Assembly: GCF_016598535.1 (NCBI RefSeq)
Contig: NZ_CP066779.1
Location: 2,294,001-2,358,000 of the forward strand
From: Rhodococcus sp. P-2
GTDB lineage: Bacteria; Actinomycetota; Actinomycetes; Mycobacteriales; Mycobacteriaceae
Length of the DNA: 64,000 nt
Reading direction: 5' to 3'
Shown here: piece after piece, positions 44,188 through 53,250 of the stretch
Numbering within the stretch: the first letter of the stretch is position 1
Layout of the letters: the number at the start of each line of letters is the position of its first letter
The notes under the pieces: generated by a model
Database searches by the model: none
What the model was told of the DNA's origin: nothing
What the model saw: only the letters and a program-made list of their open reading frames with translations
Position numbers and translations under genes: made by a program

Positions 44188-44850
44188 ATGGCCCCCGGCG
44201 ACGTGACTCGCAGCGCGAATCGCACGTTCGAACTTCTCGGTGCGATCGTCGAGCACGGCGGGTTGACGCTCGGCGACGCCGCCAAGGCAACCGATCTGGC
44301 AACCAGCACCGCGCTTCGCCTGATCAGAAGCCTCGAACAAACCGAGTTCGTCGTTCGCGGCGAGGACAACGTCTATCGCGTCGGCCCGCGGCTACTGCAG
44401 ATCGGAGCTCGCGCTCTCGGCGACAATCAACTGTTGCCGAGAGCCCGGCCCGCGATGAAGGCCATCGCCGAAACCACGAGGGAGTCGACCTACCTGTCGA
44501 CGATGGGACCGAAAGACACTGCGCTGTATCTCGATCAGATCGAGGGCACGCACGCGATCCGCCACATGGGGTGGGTCGGCCAGAGCGTTCCCCTGAACGG
44601 CACCGCCGTCGGCGCAGCGTTGAGCGGCAAGGTGGGTGAGAGCGGATACGCCATTGCGCACGACACCATCGAGGACCACTCGACCGGAGTTGCCGCGCCG
44701 ATCTACAACGCAGTCGGTCAGATAGCCGGGGCGCTCAGCGTCGTCGGCCCGACATTCCGTCTGACGGACGAGGTCTGCGCCAGCCACGGTCGCGTCTTGG
44801 TGGAGCACTGCGCCCGGTTGTCCGCGGAACTCGGCAGCCAGACTCCCTGA
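44188..44850 (+). CDS. IclR-family regulator
   Basis: 220 residues. An N-terminal winged HTH (RTFELLGAIVEHGGLTLGDA, TDLATSTALRLIRSLEQTEF) is followed by an effector domain (TTRESTYLSTMGPKDTALYL, SVPLNGTAVGAALSGKVG). It is slightly shorter than usual IclR proteins (about 250). It begins 37 bp after the CoA-transferase with GGAGTAGGAC upstream, so it probably belongs to that unit and regulates it. A second, different IclR gene follows after 90 bp but has its own marked operator. Confidence 0.88.
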   Translation: MAPGDVTRSANRTFELLGAIVEHGGLTLGDAAKATDLATSTALRLIRSLEQTEFVVRGEDNVYRVGPRLLQIGARALGDNQLLPRARPAMKAIAETTRESTYLSTMGPKDTALYLDQIEGTHAIRHMGWVGQSVPLNGTAVGAALSGKVGESGYAIAHDTIEDHSTGVAAPIYNAVGQIAGALSVVGPTFRLTDEVCASHGRVLVEHCARLSAELGSQTP

Positions 44851-44875
44851 GCCACCCCGAGCACTTGGCGATTCA

Positions 44876-44891
44876 GTCTCGTATCCGAGAC
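44876..44891. promoter_or_regulatory. IclR-type box upstream of the second IclR gene
   Basis: GTCTCGTATCCGAGAC, a 16-bp palindrome with one mismatch, 49 bp before ATG 44941. Two very similar boxes lie in front of hutH (45771 and 45791), so all three are probably sites of the IclR protein encoded at 44941, which would then be autoregulated. Confidence 0.65.
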
Positions 44892-44940
44892 AATGTGGGT
44901 CCCCCGCTACCTCCTCCGACCTACCTGTAAGGACACACCC

Positions 44941-45732
44941 ATGAGCACGAGCCGCGTGAAATCCGCTGAGCGTGTGCTCGACGTGCTCGATCTGCTGGCT
45001 CGCCGGGGTGTGCCGCTGGCGACCGCGGACATCTCCAGCGCCCTCGACCTACCCAAGAGCACGACGCATCATCTGCTCAATGTCATGCGGGATCGACGGT
45101 TCGTCTCGTACTGGGCTGATCAACGCGCCTGGACTCTGGGTGTCTCGGCGTTCGAAGTCGGTGCGTCGTACATGCGATCCGGCCCACTGCACCGCGAGGG
45201 CCAACGATTCATGCTGGCACTCACGCAGTCGACGGACGAGACCTCCCACCTGGCGGTACTTCAAGGTTCTGACGTCATCTACCTCGACAAACGTGAACCG
45301 CTCAAGCCGGGCGTGCGGTTGGTGACCGAGATCGGGACCCGCCTTCCGGCGCACCTCACCGCAGTCGGGCGGGCAATTCTGAGCCGCCTGGACGCGGAAC
45401 AGATCAGCGCGCTGTACGAGGGGTACACCTGGCCGACGCGGACCGGAACAGGACCGTCGACGCTCGCCGAACTGCGAAACCTGCTCGCCGAAGCACGCGA
45501 GAGCGGGTATGCGGTAGAAGAGAATGCGACGACATCCGGGATCAATTGCATCGCCAGCCCCGTGATCACACGGGACGGTCGTCCGGTCGCAGCTCTCGGC
45601 GTCACCTTCCTCTCCGGCTCCAAATCGGCCGAGGAGAGCGCCTTGATCGCCGACCGAGTGCGCACCGTCAGCGCCGAGTTCTCCGCCGACCTCGGCGATC
45701 GAATGGTGGAGACCCCGACCGCCGACTTGTAA
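44941..45732 (+). CDS. IclR-family regulator upstream of hutH
   Basis: 263 residues. The HTH is VKSAERVLDVLDLLARRGVP with LDLPKSTTHHLLNVMRDRRF, and the effector domain shows TDETSHLAVLQGSDVIYLDK, RLPAHLTAVGRAILSRLDAE, and YAVEENATTSGINCIASPVI. ATG 44941 has AAGGAC upstream. It lies 106 bp before hutH on the same strand. Identical-pattern palindromes in front of itself and hutH make it the likely local regulator of the hutH-aminotransferase-oxidase operon. The effector may be an imidazole acid; this is inference. Confidence 0.88.
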   Translation: MSTSRVKSAERVLDVLDLLARRGVPLATADISSALDLPKSTTHHLLNVMRDRRFVSYWADQRAWTLGVSAFEVGASYMRSGPLHREGQRFMLALTQSTDETSHLAVLQGSDVIYLDKREPLKPGVRLVTEIGTRLPAHLTAVGRAILSRLDAEQISALYEGYTWPTRTGTGPSTLAELRNLLAEARESGYAVEENATTSGINCIASPVITRDGRPVAALGVTFLSGSKSAEESALIADRVRTVSAEFSADLGDRMVETPTADL

Positions 45733-45770
45733 CAAAATTCTCCGCTGCGTACTTCCCGGGCCTTGTTTTC

Positions 45771-45806
45771 GTCTCATATTCAAGACTAGAGTCTCGTATA
45801 CAAGAC
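45771..45806. promoter_or_regulatory. Two tandem IclR-type boxes before hutH
   Basis: GTCTCATATTCAAGAC (45771-45786) and GTCTCGTATACAAGAC (45791-45806) share 14 of 16 bases and start 20 bp apart, two helical turns, on the same face of the DNA. They end 32 bp before the hutH start. A third copy lies at 44876. Confidence 0.7.
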
Positions 45807-45838
45807 TTACTGAATCGCTGCCGCACTATTGGAGTCCC

Positions 45839-47407
45839 ATGAACGCCACCCCTGCCACCCAGACAGCCACCCGAACCATCCAGGTCGGAATCGGCGCTGT
45901 CACCATCGCCGACGTCGTCGACGTCGCCCGAAACGGTTACGGCGTCGCATTGACCGCCGAGTCCCTCGCCGCGATCGCCGAAAGTCGTGCACGCATCGAA
46001 GCCCTGGCCGCAGACCCCACGCCGGTGTACGGAGTTTCCACGGGATTCGGCGCGCTTGCCACCCGGCACATCCCGGAGCATCTGCGGACGCAGTTGCAGC
46101 GCAGCCTGATCCGCTCGCATGCGGCGGGCTCGGGGCCGGAGGTCGAACGCGAAGTGATCCGGGCCTTGATGCTGCTACGCCTGTCGACGCTCGCCACCGG
46201 ACGGACCGGAGTGCGCCCCGTGGTCGCGCAGGCGTACGCCGACCTACTTACCGCGGGCATCACTCCGGTGGTGCACGAATACGGCAGCCTCGGATGCTCG
46301 GGAGATCTGGCACCACTGGCGCACGTGGCGATGGCAATCATCGGTGAAGGTTCCGTCCGCACCGCCGACGGTGAACTCACCGATGCGGCAACGGCATTGG
46401 CCGCCCATGGCCTCGAACCGGTGGTTCTGGCCGAGAAGGAAGGCCTCGCACTGATCAACGGCACCGACGGGATGCTCGGCCAATTGGCCCTCGCGATCAC
46501 CGATCTCGATCATCTACTCAAGCTGGCCGACATTGCTGCCGCGATGAGCGTGGAGGGCCTGCTCGGAACCGATCAGGTATTCGCCGCAGATCTTCAGGCA
46601 CTTCGCCCCCACCCCGGACAGGGTGCGGCGGCCTCGAACATGGTGCGTCTGCTGGCCGACTCCCCGATCGTTGCCAGCCATGCGGGCCCTGACTGCACCA
46701 GGGTTCAGGACGCGTACTCACTGCGGTGCGCTCCGCAGGTCGCCGGCGGCGCACGTGACACCGTCGATCATGCCCGCCTCGTCGCCGGACGCGAATTGGC
46801 CAGTGCTGTCGACAATCCCGTTGTCACCCTCGACGGGCGGGTTCGGTCGAACGGCAACTTCCACGGCGCTCCCGTGGCCTACGTCTTGGACTTCCTCGCC
46901 ATCGTGACCGCGGACGTCGCGGGTATCAGCGAACGCCGCACCGACCGCTTCCTCGACGTTGCGCGCAATCACGGCCTGACTCCCTTCCTCGCCGACGACC
47001 CCGGAGTCGACAGCGGACTGATGATCGCGCAGTACACGCAAGCTGCCGTCGTGTCCGAACTCAAGCGACTCGCGAGCCCCGCCAGCGTCGATTCGATCCC
47101 TTCCTCGGCCATGCAGGAAGATCACGTCTCCATGGGATGGTCGGGTGCACGCAAGCTCCGCCGGTCCATCGACGGTCTCACCCGGGTTCTCGCCATCGAG
47201 ATACTGACTGCAGCACGAGGAATCGATCTCCGGTCCCCACTCGAGCCCTCCCCCGCCACCGGAGCGGTTCTCCGGACGCTACGCGAGAAGGTGCAGGGGC
47301 CTGGTACCGATCGCTTCCTGTCCCCCGAGATCGAGGCGGCGGTGGACTTGGCGGCATCCGGCGCACTCGTTGCGGCCGCGGAGAACGCGATCGGTGCCCT
47401 GGCATGA
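45839..47407 (+). CDS. hutH: Histidine ammonia-lyase
   Basis: 522 residues. It eliminates ammonia from L-histidine to give urocanate. Conserved features: PVYGVSTGFG with the base Tyr64, RSLIRSHAAGSG with the His93 region, GSLGCSGDLAPLAH with the MIO-forming triad, here Cys153-Ser154-Gly155 rather than Ala-Ser-Gly, LALINGTDG, VQDAYSLRCAPQ, RSNGNFHGAPVA and MQEDHVSMGWS. All catalytic residues are present, so it should be active. ATG 45839 has a GGAG site. It is separated from the other hut genes and begins an operon with an aminotransferase (4-base overlap) and a FAD oxidase, under IclR-type boxes. Confidence 0.95.
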   Translation: MNATPATQTATRTIQVGIGAVTIADVVDVARNGYGVALTAESLAAIAESRARIEALAADPTPVYGVSTGFGALATRHIPEHLRTQLQRSLIRSHAAGSGPEVEREVIRALMLLRLSTLATGRTGVRPVVAQAYADLLTAGITPVVHEYGSLGCSGDLAPLAHVAMAIIGEGSVRTADGELTDAATALAAHGLEPVVLAEKEGLALINGTDGMLGQLALAITDLDHLLKLADIAAAMSVEGLLGTDQVFAADLQALRPHPGQGAAASNMVRLLADSPIVASHAGPDCTRVQDAYSLRCAPQVAGGARDTVDHARLVAGRELASAVDNPVVTLDGRVRSNGNFHGAPVAYVLDFLAIVTADVAGISERRTDRFLDVARNHGLTPFLADDPGVDSGLMIAQYTQAAVVSELKRLASPASVDSIPSSAMQEDHVSMGWSGARKLRRSIDGLTRVLAIEILTAARGIDLRSPLEPSPATGAVLRTLREKVQGPGTDRFLSPEIEAAVDLAASGALVAAAENAIGALA

Positions 47408-48477
47408 CCGCACCCGGAGCACTGAGGCCGCGCCCTCGACCTGAAATCGAAGCACTCCCTCGATACTCCAAAGCCGCCGGCCTGGAGCAGGTTCGGTGGC
47501 GGGCGTCGAGCAACGAGTCGACGGTTGCACCCTCGGCGGCAATTCTCGAGGCCGTCAATCTCGCGGCCGCACACTCGCACTTGTATCCGTCGCTGTTCGG
47601 CGACACGCTGATCACCCGGTTGAGCGACCGTCTGGGCGTGGGCGACGACCAGGTATTGGTCGGCGCCGGTTCGCTGGCACTGCTCCAGCAGGTATTGACC
47701 GCATACACGGGCCCGGGCACCGAAGTCGTCTACCCGTGGCGCAGCTACGAGGCGTACCCGATTCTGATCGGAATCGCCGGAGCGAGCGGTGTACCTGTCG
47801 CGCTCGATTCCGAACATCGGCACGATCTGAGTGCAATGGCGGCAGCCGTGACTCCGCAGACCCGCGCGGTACTCGTCTGCAACCCGAACAATCCGACCGG
47901 AAGCGAGTTCTCGACCGCGGAGTTCGTCTCGTTCGCCCGCTCGATCCCGGGTGACGTCCTCATCCTCCTGGACGAGGCTTACCGGGAGTTCGCGACCGGC
48001 GATGTCGACGGCGTCGATCTGCTTCGAGCCTTTCCCAACATCGTCGTATTCCGAACCTTCTCCAAGGCTCACGGATTGGCCGGCCTTCGGGCCGGCTATG
48101 CCATCACCGACTCGGCGATCGCAGCGGATCTTCGTAGCGCGGCACCGCCCTTCGGGCTCAGCGCCGTTGCCGAGGCCGCGGCCTGCGCAGCGTTGACCGA
48201 TCCGGCGCACACCGATTCGATAGTCGAAACGGTAACCGAGGGTCGCGCGCACCTACGTGAGCAATTGGCTCTGCGCGGCGTCGAGTCCGTCCCCAGCGGA
48301 GCCAACTTCGTCTGGATCCCTCTCGGCGAGAGAGCTTCTGCACTCGAAGCGGCTTGCGTCGCCCAGGGTGTCTCGGTCCGGATGTTCCCTCGCGAGGGGG
48401 TGCGGGTCACCGTCGGCGAGCGGGCCGCAGAAAACGCCGTGATCTCAGCTGTGGACGCTCTCGCACACAACCTTTGA
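47404..48477 (+). CDS. Histidinol-phosphate/aromatic aminotransferase-like (HisC family)
   Basis: 357 residues, fold-type I PLP aminotransferase of the HisC/ArAT class. LVCNPNNPTGSEFSTAEFVS holds the cofactor Asn, LILLDEAYREFATG the Asp/Tyr, and FRTFSKAHGLAGLRAGYAIT the Schiff-base Lys and phosphate Arg. The start overlaps the hutH stop (ATGA 47404-47407). A HisC-type enzyme in a degradative operon is odd: histidine biosynthesis genes are not around it. Enzymes of this group accept aromatic keto acids, so conversion between histidine and imidazole-pyruvate is the role I infer. Tight coupling to hutH supports a histidine-related substrate. Confidence 0.88.
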   Translation: MTAPGALRPRPRPEIEALPRYSKAAGLEQVRWRASSNESTVAPSAAILEAVNLAAAHSHLYPSLFGDTLITRLSDRLGVGDDQVLVGAGSLALLQQVLTAYTGPGTEVVYPWRSYEAYPILIGIAGASGVPVALDSEHRHDLSAMAAAVTPQTRAVLVCNPNNPTGSEFSTAEFVSFARSIPGDVLILLDEAYREFATGDVDGVDLLRAFPNIVVFRTFSKAHGLAGLRAGYAITDSAIAADLRSAAPPFGLSAVAEAAACAALTDPAHTDSIVETVTEGRAHLREQLALRGVESVPSGANFVWIPLGERASALEAACVAQGVSVRMFPREGVRVTVGERAAENAVISAVDALAHNL

Positions 48478-48493
48478 CCGACTGGAGAAAAGA

Positions 48494-49858
48494 ATGTCCG
48501 TCCACGAACTTGCTCGGTCGATCGGTTCGAGTCGCCTGATCACCGACCCGGCGGTAATGGACTCGTACCGTCGCGACGAGGCTCATCTCGCCGAACCCGG
48601 CCATCCGGTAGCCGTCATGCTCGCCGACACTGCGGCCGACATTTCCGAGGCTCTGAAATGGGCTACCGCTCACCGTGTCCCGGTGGTAACCCGCGGGGCG
48701 GGAACCGGTTTGGCGGGCGGCGGGACAGCCGTCGAGGGCTGCCTGGTCATCTCGACCACTCGCATGCGCTCGATTCTCGAGGTCAATCCGGACGATCAGC
48801 TCGCTGTCGTGGAAGCCGGGGTGATCAACGCCGACATCAGTCGAGCAGCAGACGAGTACGGGCTGATGTACGCCCCGGATCCGAGCAGTTTCGAGATCTC
48901 CACGATCGGCGGGAACATCGCCACCAACGCCGGTGGACTTCGATGCGTGAAGTACGGCGTCACCCGCGATTCAGTCTTGGGCCTCGAGGTGGTACTCGCT
49001 GACGGGCGGATCGTGCGAACGGGTCGAAGGACCGTCAAAGGTGTTGCGGGATACGACCTGACGAGCCTTCTCGTCGGTTCGGAAGGAACTCTCGGAGTCG
49101 TCACGAGCGCCACACTCAAGCTCCAGCCCAAGCCCAAGAGAGCTCCGGTCACCGTCGTCGGCAGTTTCGATTCTCTCCGCTCCGCGGCGGACGCAGTTGC
49201 CGCGGTCGTTCGTGACGGGATCGGGCCGAGCCTGCTCGAACTGATCGATCGAGCAACCCTTCGCGCAGTCGACGACTGGAAACGAATCGGGTTGGAAGAC
49301 AATACTGCCGCGATGCTGATCGCGCAGGCCGACGGGGTCGATGCCGACGCAGCAGCGGCGGCTATGCAGAAACACTTCGAACAGGCCGGCGCCGATTTTG
49401 TCGCCGTCTCGCAGGATGCAGCGGAAGCCGCACAACTACTCGAGATCCGCAGGCTCGCCTACCCGGCGTCCGAACGTCTTGGGCAATGCCTCGTGGAAGA
49501 CGTCGGGGTCCCGCGGTCGAAACTGCCCGACATGCTCGAAAGTATCGACCGGGCCGCTGCCGAGCATTCGGTGAAGATCATGACGGTCGCCCATGCGGGT
49601 GACGGCAACGTCCACCCGACGTTCGTATTCGACCGCACCGAAGACGGCTCGGTCCCCGAAGCCGTGTGGACCGCCGCGGACGAGGTCTTCCGGCATGCCC
49701 TCGAACTCGGCGGAACTCTCACCGGAGAGCACGGCGTCGGCGTCCTGAAGCGTCGCTGGCTCTCTCTCGAACTCGGCGAGGACAGCATGCAACTGCACCG
49801 ATCGATCAAGGCCGCGTTCGATCCGCTCGGAATCCTCAACCCGGGTAAGGGTTTCTGA
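48494..49858 (+). CDS. FAD-linked 2-hydroxyacid oxidase/dehydrogenase, GlcD/D-LDH family
   Basis: 454 residues. The vanillyl-alcohol-oxidase-type FAD domain shows VVTRGAGTGLAGGGTAVEGC (pyrophosphate loop), GLMYAPDPSSFEISTIGGNI and ATNAGGLRCVKYGVTRDSVL. The C-terminal FAD-linked oxidase domain has TVAHAGDGNVHPTFVFDRTE with metal/substrate His residues and LTGEHGVGVLKRRWLSLELG. Relatives oxidise glycolate, D-lactate or D-2-hydroxyglutarate; GlcE and GlcF subunits are absent, so it acts alone. It follows the aminotransferase by 16 bp. In this operon, imidazole-lactate to imidazole-pyruvate is the fitting reaction (inference). Confidence 0.88.
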   Translation: MSVHELARSIGSSRLITDPAVMDSYRRDEAHLAEPGHPVAVMLADTAADISEALKWATAHRVPVVTRGAGTGLAGGGTAVEGCLVISTTRMRSILEVNPDDQLAVVEAGVINADISRAADEYGLMYAPDPSSFEISTIGGNIATNAGGLRCVKYGVTRDSVLGLEVVLADGRIVRTGRRTVKGVAGYDLTSLLVGSEGTLGVVTSATLKLQPKPKRAPVTVVGSFDSLRSAADAVAAVVRDGIGPSLLELIDRATLRAVDDWKRIGLEDNTAAMLIAQADGVDADAAAAAMQKHFEQAGADFVAVSQDAAEAAQLLEIRRLAYPASERLGQCLVEDVGVPRSKLPDMLESIDRAAAEHSVKIMTVAHAGDGNVHPTFVFDRTEDGSVPEAVWTAADEVFRHALELGGTLTGEHGVGVLKRRWLSLELGEDSMQLHRSIKAAFDPLGILNPGKGF

Positions 49859-49906
49859 TTCGCGAGGGGTGTTACACAGCATTTACGTGAAAACTGGTTC
49901 CGGGTA

Positions 49907-49935
49907 TTGACGCCTGTATATACAGGCATATACAT
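49907..49935 (+). promoter_or_regulatory. hut operon promoter with HutC-type operator between -35 and -10
   Basis: TTGACG (49907-49912) is a good -35. After 16-17 bases comes TATACA/ATACAT (49929-49935) as -10. The spacer is filled by the perfect 16-bp palindrome GCCTGTATATACAGGC (49912-49927), which resembles known HutC sites, so a bound repressor would block RNA polymerase directly. The leader to the permease ATG at 50061 is about 120 bases. Confidence 0.75.
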
Positions 49936-50060
49936 TTATCCGCAGTGACAGTGACCCAGCGCACAGAGCGCAAGGCGCAAAGCACCAAGCACGAAGAAGG
50001 TGGGCATTACCCCGACGTCGATTCCGTCGCTCGACGGGCTCGCAGCAGAAAGACAGGCCT

Positions 50061-51497
50061 ATGACTCACGATGGACCGGCCGAGGTCATCCTCACTCCGG
50101 AGCGACGCACTATCGACGTCGTCCCGGATGCAGAACGACACGGCACCCCGCGCAGCCAGTTCACTCTCTGGTTCGGCGCCAACATGCAGATCACTGCAAT
50201 CGTCGACGGTGCTCTCGCCGTCGTATTCGGCGCGGACGCCATCTGGGCGATCGTCGGACTTCTGATCGGCAACATCTTCGGTGGCGCTGTCATGGCGCTT
50301 CACTCCGCACAGGGTCCGCGCATGGGCCTCCCCCAGATGATCTCGAGTCGCGCCCAGTTCGGCGTCAAGGGAGCCGTCGTCCCGCTTGTTCTGGTCATCC
50401 TGATGTACCTCGGCTTCGCTGCCACGGGCACTGTGTTGGCCGGCCAAGCCGTCAACAAGATCCTGCACATCGACAGCCCCACGGTCGGCATCGTCGTCTT
50501 CGGTCTCCTCACCGCATTCGTCGCGGTCACCGGCTACAAGCTGATCCACATCGTCGGCAGAATCGCCACCGTCGTGGGCATCGTCGGATTCTCCTACCTG
50601 GCCGTTCGACTGTTCCTCGAGTACGACGTCGCCTCATACGTCGGCATCAAGGGCTTCGACATCGTCACCTTCCTGCTCGCGATCTCGCTGGGTGCCGGTT
50701 GGCAGCTCACCTTCGGCCCGTACGTCGCCGATTACTCGCGTTACCTGCCGCGCAGCACCTCCGAGAGCACCACGTTCTGGTCGACGTTCCTCGGTAGCGT
50801 CATCGGATCACAGTGGTCCATGACCTTCGGCGCTCTCGTCGCGGCCTGCGCCGGCGACGCGTTCCTGGGTAACCAGGTCGGCTTCATGGGAGATCTCGCC
50901 GGACCCGCTGCCATCGCCTTCCTGATCTACTTCGTCATCCTGGTCGGCAAGCTGACGGTGAACGTGCTCAACGCGTACGGCGGATTCATGTCGATCCTGA
51001 CCACCGTCACAGCCTTCAACGGCCAGTCGCGAATCTCCAGCACCGCGCGCACCCTCTACATCCTCGGTTTCACCGCCGTCTCGGTGTTGATCGCGATCGC
51101 CGCCAGCGCCGACTTCCTGGACAACTTCAAGAACTTCGTCCTGGTATTGCTGATGGTGTTCACGCCGTGGAGTGCGATCAATCTGATCGACTACTACTTG
51201 ATCTCCAAGGAGCGCATCGACATTCCGGCGCTCTACGACGTCAACGGTCGGTACGGAGCCTGGAACTTCACTGCCCTGGCCTGCTACGCCGCCGGTGTTC
51301 TCGCCCAGATCCCGTTCCTCGCCCAGAAGATGTACACCGGCCCCGTCACGGACATGCTCGGCGGCGCCGACATCTCGTGGCTCGTCGGCATCGTCTTCAC
51401 CGGCCTGATCTATTACCCGCTCGCCAAGCGCACCAGTAATCCGCCTGCGTCGATGATCTACCCCGATCACACAGCGATGACCGACTCTCGCGTCTGA
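50061..51497 (+). CDS. NCS1-family permease of the hut operon
   Basis: 478 residues, about twelve transmembrane helices, a transporter of the nucleobase-cation-symport-1 (cytosine/allantoin/hydantoin) family. QFTLWFGANMQITAIVDGAL and GLPQMISSRAQFGVKGAVVP are the first two helices with their NCS1 motifs, and GWQLTFGPYVADYSRYLPRS is the conserved fifth-helix loop. First gene of the hut operon, 43 bp from hutU. In this place it most likely imports histidine or urocanate; NCS1 carriers take small heterocycles such as hydantoins, so urocanate is attractive. The ribosome site before ATG 50061 is weak. Confidence 0.9.
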   Translation: MTHDGPAEVILTPERRTIDVVPDAERHGTPRSQFTLWFGANMQITAIVDGALAVVFGADAIWAIVGLLIGNIFGGAVMALHSAQGPRMGLPQMISSRAQFGVKGAVVPLVLVILMYLGFAATGTVLAGQAVNKILHIDSPTVGIVVFGLLTAFVAVTGYKLIHIVGRIATVVGIVGFSYLAVRLFLEYDVASYVGIKGFDIVTFLLAISLGAGWQLTFGPYVADYSRYLPRSTSESTTFWSTFLGSVIGSQWSMTFGALVAACAGDAFLGNQVGFMGDLAGPAAIAFLIYFVILVGKLTVNVLNAYGGFMSILTTVTAFNGQSRISSTARTLYILGFTAVSVLIAIAASADFLDNFKNFVLVLLMVFTPWSAINLIDYYLISKERIDIPALYDVNGRYGAWNFTALACYAAGVLAQIPFLAQKMYTGPVTDMLGGADISWLVGIVFTGLIYYPLAKRTSNPPASMIYPDHTAMTDSRV

Positions 51498-51539
51498 TCC
51501 CCCAACATCTTTCGAACTTCAGCAAGCTAGGAGAACACA

Positions 51540-53213
51540 ATGGAAATCAGCACCCCCGGCCACGAGCCGCGCCCCGTCCGTGCTCCCCGCGGCCCCGAGC
51601 TCACGACGCTCGGTTGGCAGCAGGAGGGCGCCCTGCGCATGCTCATGAACAACCTCGACCCCGATGTTGCCGAGCACCCGGACAGCCTCGTCGTCTACGG
51701 CGGAACCGGTCGCGCAGCACGTAGTTGGGCGGCATTCGACGCCATGGTCGCCACGCTGAAGACGCTGAAGAACGACGAGACCATGCTGGTCCAGTCCGGC
51801 AAGCCGGTCGGTGTCTTCCGCACCAACGAGTGGGCACCCCGAGTCCTGATCGCCAACTCCAACCTCGTCGGTGACTGGGCAAACTGGGAGGAGTTCCGCC
51901 GTCTCGAAGACCTCGGTCTGACCATGTACGGCCAGATGACCGCAGGCTCCTGGATTTACATCGGCACCCAAGGAATCCTGCAGGGCACCTATGAGACCTT
52001 CGGCGCCATCGCGAAGAAGCGCTACAACGGCTCACTCGCCGGAACGATCACCCTCACTGCAGGTCTCGGCGGCATGGGCGGCGCTCAGCCTCTCGCCGTC
52101 ACGATGAACGACGGTGTCGCGATCTGTGTCGACTGCGACATCACCCGCATCGACCGTCGTATCGCCCACAAGTACCTCGACACCAAGGCCGACAGCATCG
52201 AGCACGCGCTCGAACTGGCGACAGCGGCACGTGACGCCAAGAAGCCGCTCTCCATCGGCCTCGAAGGCAATGCGGCAGAGATCTTCCCGGCGCTGCTCGA
52301 GATGAAGGCCCCCATCGACATCGTCACCGACCAGACCTCGGCGCACGATCCCCTCGCCTACCTGCCGATCGGCATCGACTTCCCCGACATGAAGATCATG
52401 TCGGAGAAGGATCCGCAGAAGTTCACCGAAGATTCCCGCAACGCGATGGCCGCGCACGTCAAGGCCATGGTCGGATTCATGGACGCCGGCGCCGAGGTGT
52501 TCGACTACGGCAACTCCATCCGTGACGAAGCCCGCAAGGCCGGCTACGACCGCGCTTTCGACTTCCCCGGATTCGTTCCGGCCTACATCCGCCCGCTCTT
52601 CGAAGAAGGACTCGGCCCCTTCCGCTGGGCAGCGCTCTCCGGTGACCCCAAGGACATCGAGGCCACCGACAAGGCCATCCTCGAACTCTTCCCAGAGAAC
52701 GAGCACCTGCGCCGCTGGATCACCATGGCAGGCGAAAAGGTTGCCTTCGAAGGCCTTCCGGCCCGCATCTGCTGGCTCGGATACGGCGAGCGTCACCTCG
52801 CCGGCCTCAAGTTCAACGAGATGGTCGCCTCGGGCGAACTGTCCGCACCGATCGCCATCGGCCGCGATCACCTCGACTCGGGATCGGTCGCCTCGCCGTA
52901 CCGCGAAACCGAATCGATGATCGACGGGTCCGACGCCATTGCCGACTGGCCGCTGCTCAACGCCCTGGTCAACACCGCATCCGGCGCTTCGTGGGTTTCA
53001 CTTCACCAGGGTGGCGGCGTCGGTATGGGACGCTCCATCCACGCGGGTCAGGTGTGCATTGCCGACGGCACCGAACTCGCAGCCAAGAAGCTCGAAGCAG
53101 TTCTCACCAACGACCCCGGTATGGGCGTCATCCGGCATGCGGATGCAGGATACGACCACGCCATCGACACGGCAGCCACGCGCGGCGTCCGTATCCCGAT
53201 GACCGAGAACTGA
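51540..53213 (+). CDS. hutU: Urocanate hydratase
   Basis: 557 residues, normal for urocanase. It converts urocanate to imidazolone-propionate with NAD+ as electrophile. [20 protein letters not shown] near the N-terminus, [20 protein letters not shown] for NAD binding, [12 protein letters not shown] region, [40 protein letters not shown] and [20 protein letters not shown] are all conserved. TAGGAGAACAC precedes ATG 51540. Third step partner genes follow immediately (hutI, hutG); hutH is in another operon upstream. Confidence 0.97.
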   Translation: MEISTPGHEPRPVRAPRGPELTTLGWQQEGALRMLMNNLDPDVAEHPDSLVVYGGTGRAARSWAAFDAMVATLKTLKNDETMLVQSGKPVGVFRTNEWAPRVLIANSNLVGDWANWEEFRRLEDLGLTMYGQMTAGSWIYIGTQGILQGTYETFGAIAKKRYNGSLAGTITLTAGLGGMGGAQPLAVTMNDGVAICVDCDITRIDRRIAHKYLDTKADSIEHALELATAARDAKKPLSIGLEGNAAEIFPALLEMKAPIDIVTDQTSAHDPLAYLPIGIDFPDMKIMSEKDPQKFTEDSRNAMAAHVKAMVGFMDAGAEVFDYGNSIRDEARKAGYDRAFDFPGFVPAYIRPLFEEGLGPFRWAALSGDPKDIEATDKAILELFPENEHLRRWITMAGEKVAFEGLPARICWLGYGERHLAGLKFNEMVASGELSAPIAIGRDHLDSGSVASPYRETESMIDGSDAIADWPLLNALVNTASGASWVSLHQGGGVGMGRSIHAGQVCIADGTELAAKKLEAVLTNDPGMGVIRHADAGYDHAIDTAATRGVRIPMTEN

Positions 53214-53250
53214 AACAGCTCCACCACCTCACCCTGAGTTAGGAATTACA

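Noticed and set aside
42942-44369. 475-codon minus-strand open frame
   Set aside because: Antisense shadow of the CoA-transferase gene and the first IclR gene, with no recognisable domain and no ribosome site.
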